Source of the DNA: Puniceicoccales bacterium
GTDB lineage: Bacteria; Verrucomicrobiota; Verrucomicrobiia; Opitutales; UBA953
NCBI GenBank assembly: GCA_031289285.1
Contig: JAITPT010000217.1
Location: 1-12,878 of the forward strand
Direction: 5' to 3'
Length of the DNA stretch: 12,878 nt
The notes under the pieces are model-generated. The model ran no database searches, was not told the DNA's origin, and saw only the letters and a program-made list of their open reading frames with translations. Each line of letters starts with the position of its first letter. Position 1 is the first letter of the stretch. The translations under genes and the position numbers were made by a program. Positions 7,525 through 12,878 of the stretch are shown piece after piece.

Positions 7525-7771
7525 GGTTTTTTTTGTGCGTTGTTAAAAAAAGTAGTGAGGTGGTAGGAAAGAAAAGCAGGGGTTGAGACTGGCGGTAGCG
7601 GCGGAATTGTCAAGTTTGAGAAACATTTTTTTTGAGGTTGAAGCGGGAGGTAGGGCGGCGCACTGTGTCGGGGCTTTGGCGAGGCTTTTTCAGGAATGAC
7701 ACGGGGCCGACCCGTGCGGGAAAAGCCCCCGCGACAAGGCGCAACTCCCCCCCAAAAAAAGAACACCCGTC
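7525..7771. promoter_or_regulatory. Divergent promoter region between autotransporter and hpf
   Basis: The 247-bp gap must hold promoters for both divergent genes. On the minus strand, TTGACA at 7613-7608 matches a -35 hexamer exactly, but the hexamer 17 bp further (AGTCTC) is a poor -10, so it is only a candidate. A T8 stretch at 7627-7634 and C7A7 at 7747-7760 are the other visible features. No regulator site can be named. Confidence 0.3.
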
Positions 7772-8209
7772 ATGGCGAACAGCGATACAATCCGAATCTC
7801 CGGTCTGAACCTTGAACTTACCGAAGCGTTGAAAGAGCACGTGAACGGCAAGCTGGCAAAAGTGCTCAAGCACAATGAGCACATCATCCGCATCAACGTT
7901 GAGTTGAAATACCAGCCCTCTCACGCACACGTGAAAGAATACGTGGCGAAGGCGCAGGTCGAGCTACGCGGCCCGTCTATCGTGGTGAGCGTCGAGTCCG
8001 ACGACCTCTATAAATCCATAGACACGCTGGGCGAAAAGCTCACGCGGCAGGTGCGCCGCCGTCACCGGTTGGTGAAAGAGAAGCGCAACCACCCGCACGA
8101 CGTGGACATCCCCGTCGCCTTGCCCAAGGCCACCGCGACCAAAGCCAAAGCCGCAAAAAGCAAAGCGGTGGGCGCAGACGCGGACGGCGCAGACGCAGGG
8201 GACGAGTAG
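7772..8209 (+). CDS. hpf: Ribosome hibernation promoting factor, HPF/RaiA (YfiA) family
   Basis: Proteins of this family bind the decoding centre of the 30S subunit in slow-growing cells and keep ribosomes idle as 70S or 100S particles. Residues 6-100 show the S30AE/RaiA pattern: IRISGLNLELTEALKEHVNGK, the AQVELRGPSIVV strand, DDLYKSIDTLGEKLTRQVRRR, and the basic end RRRHRLVKEKR. At 145 aa it is a short HPF, lacking the long-form dimerisation domain. Instead it has a tail of about 35 residues that is first Lys/Ala-rich and then acidic (Ala-Asp repeats from 135, encoded by a GCAGAC/GCGGAC hexamer repeat at 8174-8206). No Shine-Dalgarno is visible; the leader holds an A7 run at 7754-7760. It is divergent from the autotransporter gene and convergent with mpl. 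Confidence 0.92.
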   Translation: MANSDTIRISGLNLELTEALKEHVNGKLAKVLKHNEHIIRINVELKYQPSHAHVKEYVAKAQVELRGPSIVVSVESDDLYKSIDTLGEKLTRQVRRRHRLVKEKRNHPHDVDIPVALPKATATKAKAAKSKAVGADADGADAGDE

Positions 8210-8289
8210 AGCGCACGGGGCGGCACGGGGCGCGGTGAGCGGGCGGCGCGGCGCGGTGGGTGGCGACGCGACGGTGGGTGGCGTTTTTT

Positions 8290-8465
8290 TTAACACAAGG
8301 GTCACAAAGGTTTCACAAAGGACACAAAGGAGGTTCGGAGAATTTGAGATCTGAAATTTCAAATTTGGGATTTGGGATTTCGGATTTCAGGATTGGGATT
8401 TCAGGGTTGGGATTTGAAGTTTTTCTTTGTGCCCTTTGTGAAACCTTTGTGACCTTTGTGGTTAA
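8290..8465. repeat. Nested inverted repeat between hpf and mpl (CACAAAGG arms, GGGATTT core)
   Basis: The left arm 8290-8330 is built on CACAAAGG units (TTAACACAAGGGTCACAAAG and onward). The right arm 8425-8465 is its inverse, with 1-base offsets. The 94-bp centre carries short head-to-tail GGGATTT units (GGGATTTGGGATTTCGGATT and further). The right arm overlaps the TAA of mpl (8462-8464). It may serve as a two-way transcription stop for these convergent genes. The G-rich strip 8210-8289 before it shows nothing else. Confidence 0.75.
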
Positions 8466-10060
8466 ATTCGTTCGTCTCCCGCATCCCCCGCGTCCCCCGC
8501 ACCACCCGCATCCCCCGCACCTTCACCACCACGAGCGGCACCGACAAAGCGTCGGATGACACCGCCGAAGTCGCCGTTGGAAAAAAACACCACCACACAC
8601 GGCGACTCCGGCACAGCCGGCAAAACCGCGCCCGCCAGCGCATCAAACAAGGCGTCGCAACTCTCCGCCACAAACGCCTCGCTGCCCCGCACACGCAACG
8701 CAGCCGCCACAGCGGCAGTGTCGAAACGCCCGTCAGCAGGGATTTTTTCTCCCCTGTGGACAGGCGCAAGCCACACGGCGTCGGCGACGGCGAGGGCGTC
8801 GCAAAAGGCGTCCTGCAAAATGCGGCGTGTCGCGGTGTTGCTGCGCGGCTCAAACGCGGCATGCAAACGGTGGCGCGGATAACGCCGCCGTAGCGATTCG
8901 AGCGTGAGCGCCAACGCCGTGGGGTGGTGCCCGAAGTCTTCGAGCACGACCAGCCCAGCAGCAGCAGCGTGTTGTTCTTGGCGGCGTTTCACGCCTTGGA
9001 AAGCCGCGAAGACCGAGAGGTCTGGCAGCGACGGCGTGGACGATGTGGACGGCGCGGACGATGTGGACAGCGGCGTGGGCAGCGGGGTGGACGGCAGCGA
9101 CGGCGACGGCGGCGGTGCCATTGCGACGGCGACGGCGGTGGCGGCCATTGCGGCGTTTCTGGCGTTGAACAATCCCGGCAAGCTCCAGCGCACTTCGCCC
9201 CACAGCTCGCCATGCCACAAAAGCCGGAACGACGCACCAGCGGCGTTCTCCGAAAAGTCAACGATGCGCATGTCGTTTCCCGCGCCCGCGCCCGTGCGGT
9301 TTTCCGTTTCGTTTCCCGCGCCCACGCCGACCCGCACGACGGGGCACCACGTCACGCCGGCCAAGACGCGCTCGACGTTGGCGTCGTCGCCGTTGGCGAT
9401 AATCACGCCGTTGCGCGGCACGAGGCGGGTGAGGTGCGTGAACGTCCGCAGCACATCCTCGAGGTCGCGGAAGATGTCAGCGTGGTCAAACTCGATGTTG
9501 TTAAGGACGAGCACATCGGGGAGGTATTGGATGAACTTGCTGCGTTTGTCGAAAAACGCGGTGTCGTATTCGTCGCCCTCAATGACGAAGGTGCCGCCGT
9601 CGCGCCCGGGCGCAGCACCGCTTGGGAGGTCGCGCGGGACGCCGCCAACGAGCCAGCCCGGGTCGCACCCGTTAGCGCGGAGCAGCGCGGCAGCGAGGCA
9701 GGTGGTCGTCGTTTTGCCGTGTGTGCCCGCGACGACGATGTTGCGGCGGCGGCAGAGAAGCTGCGTCCGCAGTAGCTCCGGCAGCGAGACAAAGGGGATG
9801 GCACGAGTTTCCAGCAGCCACTCGACCTCTGGGTGGCCGCGCGAGACGGCGTTGCCAACGACGACAAGGGCGGGCGCAAGCGCGGCGAGGCGGGCGACAT
9901 CCCAGCCGCCGAGGACTTCGACGCCAGCGTCGCGGAGCATGTCCGACATCGGCGGATAGACGCCAGTGTCTGCGCCGCAGACTTCGTGGCCAAGCGCACG
10001 CATGAGCAGCGCGGCGTTGCCCATCGCGGTTCCGCAGATTCCGATAAAATAGATTTTCAT
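8462..10060 (-). CDS. mpl: UDP-N-acetylmuramate:L-alanyl-gamma-D-glutamyl-meso-diaminopimelate ligase
   Basis: Mpl joins recovered murein tripeptide to UDP-MurNAc using ATP in the cytoplasm, so it recycles cell-wall peptide. Motifs in order: GICGTAMG (7-14, UDP-MurNAc side, MurC-like), ATP loop GTHGKTTTT (112-120), EGDEYDTAFFDKRSKF (161-176) and NNIEFDHADIF (187-197), which favour Mpl over MurC, then FGHHPTA (376-382), FEPRSNT (403-409) and SNGDFGG (494-500). At 532 aa it is longer than the usual roughly 450-460. The surplus is two simple-sequence inserts (about 247-262, Gly/Asn-rich; 315-346, Ser/Pro/Thr-rich) and a Gly/Asp/Ala tail (511-530). All ligase motifs are intact, so it is probably active. 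It lies 79 bp downstream of sufD on the same strand. No Shine-Dalgarno precedes the start. Confidence 0.93.
   Translation of the reverse strand: MKIYFIGICGTAMGNAALLMRALGHEVCGADTGVYPPMSDMLRDAGVEVLGGWDVARLAALAPALVVVGNAVSRGHPEVEWLLETRAIPFVSLPELLRTQLLCRRRNIVVAGTHGKTTTTCLAAALLRANGCDPGWLVGGVPRDLPSGAAPGRDGGTFVIEGDEYDTAFFDKRSKFIQYLPDVLVLNNIEFDHADIFRDLEDVLRTFTHLTRLVPRNGVIIANGDDANVERVLAGVTWCPVVRVGVGAGNETENRTGAGAGNDMRIVDFSENAAGASFRLLWHGELWGEVRWSLPGLFNARNAAMAATAVAVAMAPPPSPSLPSTPLPTPLSTSSAPSTSSTPSLPDLSVFAAFQGVKRRQEQHAAAAGLVVLEDFGHHPTALALTLESLRRRYPRHRLHAAFEPRSNTATRRILQDAFCDALAVADAVWLAPVHRGEKIPADGRFDTAAVAAALRVRGSEAFVAESCDALFDALAGAVLPAVPESPCVVVFFSNGDFGGVIRRFVGAARGGEGAGDAGGAGDAGDAGDERI
9024..9116. repeat. In-frame GGC/GAC simple repeat inside mpl
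   Basis: Imperfect units such as GTGGACGATGTGGACGGC and CAGCGACGGC run for about 90 bp. They encode residues 315-346 of Mpl (alternating Ser, Pro and Thr), between the central and C-terminal ligase domains. The frame is kept, so the insert probably forms a flexible linker. Confidence 0.65.
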
Positions 10061-10075
10061 GGGTTCAGGAGTTCG

Positions 10076-10150
10076 GTGCTCTCGGCGTGGTGCTCAGTCG
10101 TGGTGCTTAGTGCTCGGTCGTGGTGCTCGGTCGTGGTGCTTAGTGCTTGG
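10076..10150. repeat. GTGCT(C/T)(A/G)GTCGTG short tandem repeat between sufD and mpl
   Basis: Imperfect GTGCTCGGTCGTG and GTGCTTA units repeat about six times. The array covers nearly the whole 79-bp sufD-mpl spacer and includes the last codons and TAA of sufD (10140-10148). It ends 15 bp before the mpl start, in the place where a ribosome binding site would lie. Confidence 0.75.
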
Positions 10151-11624
10151 GGTGCGCCGCGAGTTTGGCGCGAACGAGGGCACGGAGGGCGTCGGCGATT
10201 TGCGAGTCGCCGACTTTCGCGATGATTTCCTCGAGAAAACCGAAGACGAGTAACTCCTGCGCGACCTCCGCCGGAATGCCCCGCGCCAACAGGTAAAACA
10301 TCTCGTCGGGGTCAATCTCGCTACAGGTCGCGCCGTGCGAGCATTTGACGTCGTTGGCCTCGATGAGCAGGCCCGGGAGGGCGTCGGCCTTGGCGTCGGG
10401 CGAGAGGATGAGGTTGCGGTTGGTCTGGTAGGCGTCGGTTTTTTGGGCACCCGGCTCGACACGGATGAGGCCGGAAAAAATGGTGTGCGCGCCGTCGAGC
10501 AGCGCGTTTTTGTAGAGCAGGTCAGAGACGGCACCGCCCGCCTTGTGCGTCTGGAGCGTGCGCTGGTCAAACTCCTGTTCGCCGCTGGCGACGGTCAGGC
10601 CGTAGAGGCGCGCGTCGGCACCCGAGCCGAGGAGGTCAGCAGAGTTTTCAAAGCGCGCATGTTTGCCGCCGAGGTTGAGCGAGACACTTGTCACCGCACT
10701 ATCTCGCGCCGCATAGATGCGCTCAAACTGGTGCGAGTGGACGCCCGCACCCCAGTTTTGAGCGACAACGCGAGTGATTTTCGCGCCAGTGCCCGCGTGG
10801 ATAGAGGCACCCGCGATGGCGAGCGCAGGGGCGGACGCAGACGCAGACGCGGACGCGGGGGATGTGGCATGGTCGCTGGTGGGAGTGGAGATGTAAAACT
10901 CGGCGACGGTCAGGCAGGAGTTTGCCCCAGCGATAACGAGTGTGCGCGGGAAAATGGCGGCATCGCGCCCGCTGAGACAGTGGACAATGACAATGGGCGC
11001 GGCGACTTCGCAGCCATCGGGGACGATGAGTGCGACACCGCTTTCGGGCTGGAGACAGGCTTGGTGGAGGGTGAGGAATTTATCGCCGCCGAGCGGGTCG
11101 GGCTGGGTGGCGTCGAAGAGGAATTGCTCGAGCAGGTCGGGGTAGGATTTGGCGGCGTCGGCGAGTGTGCCCGCAAAGAAGGTCTCGCGCCATGCAGGGG
11201 GCCGGGCGGCGGCGAGTTGGGCGGGATGCTGAGTGGCGAGCTGGGCGGCGAGCTGGGTGGGATGCTGGGTGGGGTGCTGGGTGGGATGCTGGGTGGCGGC
11301 GGTGAGCTGGGTGGGATGCTGGGAGGGGTGCTGGGTGGGGAGCGTTTTTGAGATGAGGTGGCCGTTGGCGAAGACGAAACGGGCGGCGGCGTTGGGGAGG
11401 AAATCGGGCGGCGGCGAGAAGTTGGCGACGGGTGGCGCGGCGTGGAAACCATTGACGCGGTGTGCGGCGGTGTTTGCGAAGCGCCATGCCTCGTCGTGTT
11501 TTTTCGGGAGCGGGAGTTGGCAGAAGCGTGTCCAAGCGGCGCGTCTAAGTGCGTTGACTTTTGGCGGAAAACAAGCGGACGGGCGTCCTGCGAATGACTT
11601 TGGCGAAATGAGTTCGGTGGACAT
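10140..11624 (-). CDS. sufD: Fe-S cluster assembly protein SufD
   Basis: SufD is the partner of SufB in the SufBC2D scaffold that builds Fe-S clusters in the cytoplasm. The C-terminal half is typical: GEQEFDQRTLQTHKAGG (348-364), LIRVEPGAQKTDAYQTNRNL (386-405), ANDVKCSHGATCSEID (423-438, His430 in the conserved CSHG), and the closing helices FYLLARGIPAEVAQELLVFGF. I chose the ATG at 11624 (MSTELISPKS, 494 aa) because the 31 upstream residues in the longer frame are Cys/Arg-rich and unlike the family. It exceeds the usual roughly 430 aa through a Thr-Gln-His-Pro repeat (97-136) and a Ser-Ala run (255-265). No Shine-Dalgarno is seen. sufB, sufC and sufS are not next to it here; mpl follows, probably in the same transcript. 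Confidence 0.92.
   Translation of the reverse strand: MSTELISPKSFAGRPSACFPPKVNALRRAAWTRFCQLPLPKKHDEAWRFANTAAHRVNGFHAAPPVANFSPPPDFLPNAAARFVFANGHLISKTLPTQHPSQHPTQLTAATQHPTQHPTQHPTQLAAQLATQHPAQLAAARPPAWRETFFAGTLADAAKSYPDLLEQFLFDATQPDPLGGDKFLTLHQACLQPESGVALIVPDGCEVAAPIVIVHCLSGRDAAIFPRTLVIAGANSCLTVAEFYISTPTSDHATSPASASASASAPALAIAGASIHAGTGAKITRVVAQNWGAGVHSHQFERIYAARDSAVTSVSLNLGGKHARFENSADLLGSGADARLYGLTVASGEQEFDQRTLQTHKAGGAVSDLLYKNALLDGAHTIFSGLIRVEPGAQKTDAYQTNRNLILSPDAKADALPGLLIEANDVKCSHGATCSEIDPDEMFYLLARGIPAEVAQELLVFGFLEEIIAKVGDSQIADALRALVRAKLAAHPKH
10829..10860. repeat. GCAGAC/GCGGAC hexamer repeat inside sufD
   Basis: On the plus strand, GCGGACGCAGACGCAGAC continues as GCGGACGCG. Read on the gene's strand it encodes the Ser-Ala run at SufD residues 255-265. 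The same hexamer occurs in the opposite sense in the hpf tail at 8174-8206, where it encodes Ala-Asp. Confidence 0.65.
11214..11340. repeat. Minisatellite inside sufD encoding (TQHP)n and (QLAA)n
   Basis: On the plus strand, GCTGGGTGGGAT and GCTGGGTGGGGT units of 12 bp alternate with GAGCTGGGCGGC-type units. They encode SufD residues 97-136 (TQHPSQHPTQLTAATQHP and onward). All variation is in multiples of three, so the frame is kept. It lies in the poorly conserved N-terminal region before the beta-helical core. Confidence 0.85.
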
Positions 11625-11641
11625 GAGTGGAAGCGGAAATA

Positions 11642-11667
11642 CGGGCGTCTCAGCACACCAACGCCCG
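11642..11667. promoter_or_regulatory. Hairpin in the sufD leader
   Basis: CGGGCGT (11642-11648) and ACGCCCG (11661-11667) form a 7-bp stem with a 12-base loop, ending 18 bp before the sufD start codon. The GGGCGTCTC at its left matches the centre of the hairpins at 1566-1585 and 1706-1725, so it may be another diverged repeat rather than a dedicated regulator. Confidence 0.35.
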
Positions 11668-11720
11668 CAATTTTGGCAACGGGAAAACACCAAGCAGGCG
11701 CAGCGTGGCCGGCGCACACA

Positions 11721-11775
11721 TTTTTTTACCAGGCTAAAGAAAGTCGTCTGTAATTTTTTTACCAGGCTAAAGAAA
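11721..11775 (-). repeat. TTTAGCCTGGTAAA element, two tandem copies upstream of sufD
   Basis: TTTTTTTACCAGGCTAAAGA begins at 11721 and again at 11754, a 33-bp period. The core TTTACCAGGCTAAA is the exact reverse complement of TTTAGCCTGGTAAA in the 140-bp units and the partial copy near 1450, about 10 kb away. T runs on one side and A runs on the other give each copy the look of a short hairpin with a U tail. They lie about 100 bp upstream of the sufD start. Confidence 0.75.
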
Positions 11776-12203
11776 AAATGGGGAGAAAAGGATTAAATTT
11801 GCTATTATGTAAAAAATCGGAGCGAAACAGGAGAAAACGAGTGAAATGCGTGAGATTCGCGAGATTTTTTGCGATGGTGCTGTTGGGGCGTTTCTTGTTT
11901 TTTTACCCGGCTAAAGAAAGAGAAAAAACGAATGAGAAGAAAATTTCGTGGTTTTGGAGAAAGTTTGTCGCGGGAGGATTTCGCTGCGCATCTTCGGTGA
12001 CGTTTTGATGGTGCTGCTCTGAGACAGGGCAAAGCATCCGCAACGCAGTCGCAAGGGCAATTGCGCAGGCAGCAAAGGGACGATAGATTTTTAGGAAATT
12101 GGGGGGGGGGGAAAGAAGGACGGAAGAAATGTCAGTGCCATGAAAGAGAAGGTGGAGACGAAATAGGCGGCGGAAGACTATATCGGCTCGGTTGGCTCGA
12201 AGC
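11776..12203. other. Non-coding stretch between sufD leader repeats and transposase, with a further element copy
   Basis: A-rich sequence with no convincing gene. A third copy of the element, with one core change (TTTACCCGGCTAAA), is at 11898-11917. GATGGTGCTG occurs twice (11873-11882 and 12007-12016). A run of eleven G is at 12101-12111. The small open frame on the plus strand at 11778-12008 codes only for Lys/Arg/Phe-rich sequence and is not credible. I cannot point to a promoter for sufD with confidence. Confidence 0.55.
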
Positions 12204-12878
12204 TCAGTGTTTGCGGCGACGCAGGACGCAGAGACCTTTCGGCCAATCGGCGGAAATTTCCGCGTCTGCGTCGGCAAACGGGATGGGCTTGCAGCCAAGG
12301 CGGCGGTTGGTCTCGCGGGTGTATTGCGCCAAGATTGCGCCCACAAACGCAGTGTCACCAATGGCACCGCCACGTGTGAACTGCGTAGCCTTCGTGAGCA
12401 GACGCTCCGAGCGGGAAAGTTTCCCGCCAGAAGCAGCAACCGCTTGGGCGGCTTCGGGGGCAATGCGGGCGGCGGAGGAGTCGCCGCGTTTCGCCGTCGC
12501 ACCCTTGCCAAACAACACGACGCGGTAGGTATCGAGCATCTCCTCGTCGCTGAGGTTATCCGAGGAAATCGCGTAGCGCAAATTGCGGCGCATCGTGCCC
12601 TTGCTGCCCGTCGCCACCGCCTCCGCGTAACCGCACCAGCGATAGTCTTTCGGGTCTGCGACGAGACGCGCTCGGACGGGGTTCAGGTCAATGTAGGCGG
12701 CGGCACTTTCCATCGCAAAAAACTTGTCGGCCTGCACAAGAGTGCTCGAAAACCGCTCTGACCAGAGTGTCCCAAAACGCTCGTGCGTGCGGTTATACCA
12801 GATGGAGAACCGCTGCTTGAAGGTCTTCATGAACTCCGAGACATCGCCCATTCGGCGCAGCATTTGCTTGCGCCACGC
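12204..12878 (-). CDS. REP-associated tyrosine transposase (RAYT, Y1/IS200-like), N-terminus outside window
   Basis: RAYTs are single-strand DNA transposases of the HUH/Y1 class that act on REP palindromes. The frame stays open to the right window edge, so the first visible ATG (12863) is not the start; the HxH metal motif must lie beyond it. Visible family blocks are VSEFMKTFKQRFSIWYNRTH, GTLWSERFSSTLV, then AAYIDLNPVRARLV, whose Tyr (about 12693-12695) fits the catalytic position, and DPKDYRWCGYAEAV. The remaining 140 residues (LSRSERLLTKATQFTRGGAI, then GDTAFV, ending DWPKGLCVLRRRK) match the long form of the family. No stop or frameshift is visible. A single-copy gene with scattered short palindromes around it is the usual RAYT setting, but which repeat it acts on is not shown. 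Confidence 0.9.
   Translation of the reverse strand, partial: AWRKQMLRRMGDVSEFMKTFKQRFSIWYNRTHERFGTLWSERFSSTLVQADKFFAMESAAAYIDLNPVRARLVADPKDYRWCGYAEAVATGSKGTMRRNLRYAISSDNLSDEEMLDTYRVVLFGKGATAKRGDSSAARIAPEAAQAVAASGGKLSRSERLLTKATQFTRGGAIGDTAFVGAILAQYTRETNRRLGCKPIPFADADAEISADWPKGLCVLRRRKH

Noticed and set aside
8904..9959. A 351-codon plus-strand frame opposite mpl
   Set aside because: mpl has all ligase motifs on the other strand; this frame is Ser/Arg/Pro-rich and results from GC-rich codon bias.
10335..11351. A 338-codon plus-strand frame opposite sufD
   Set aside because: It is the complement of a clearly conserved SufD and reads mostly Gly/Val/Arg, with GELGGML repeats from the minisatellite.
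11625..11717. Upstream start that would lengthen SufD by 31 residues
   Set aside because: The added part is Cys/Arg-rich, unlike SufD N-termini, and covers the leader hairpin; the ATG at 11624 fits better.
11778..12008. A 76-codon plus-strand frame
   Set aside because: Its composition (Lys, Arg, Phe) follows from the A/T-rich repeats in which it lies, and no family similarity is seen.

Overview
The window is a GC-rich bacterial chromosome segment of Gram-negative type. It encodes an outer-membrane autotransporter, a murein-tripeptide ligase (Mpl) and SufD. The protein set, the density of intergenic palindromes, the absence of Shine-Dalgarno motifs at every visible start, and a large subtilase autotransporter would suit a Verrucomicrobiota/Opitutaceae-like organism. 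That assignment is inference from style, not from a marker gene.

Layout. 1-129: short leader with a 34-bp-spaced direct repeat. 130-1245 (+): Fic AMP-transferase-type protein with a built-in inhibitory motif and a C-terminal winged helix. 1246-2955: about 1.7 kb without a credible gene, packed with several families of palindromic and tandem repeats. 2956-7524 (-): 1522-aa secreted kexin-like subtilase (S8 domain, P domain, beta-rich passenger, autotransporter barrel). 7525-7771: divergent promoter region. 7772-8209 (+): ribosome hibernation factor (HPF/RaiA family). 8210-8461: convergent gap holding a nested inverted repeat. 8462-10060 (-): mpl. 10140-11624 (-): sufD, 79 bp upstream of mpl and probably co-transcribed with it. 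11625-12203: repeat-bearing gap. 12204-12878 (-): REP-associated tyrosine transposase (RAYT, Y1/HUH family), with its N-terminus outside the window.

The genes do not form one pathway: mpl (cell-wall recycling), sufD (Fe-S assembly), hpf (ribosome dormancy), a surface protease and a Fic enzyme sit side by side. What ties the window together is its repeat biology. At least five dispersed repeat families occur, three gene 3' ends (autotransporter, mpl, sufD) lie at the border of a repeat, and conserved housekeeping proteins carry in-frame simple-repeat expansions. The most notable single items are the kexin-like autotransporter, the Fic protein with its upstream direct repeat (possible autoregulation), and a quasi-palindrome, TTTAGCCTGGTAAA, at two loci 10 kb apart.
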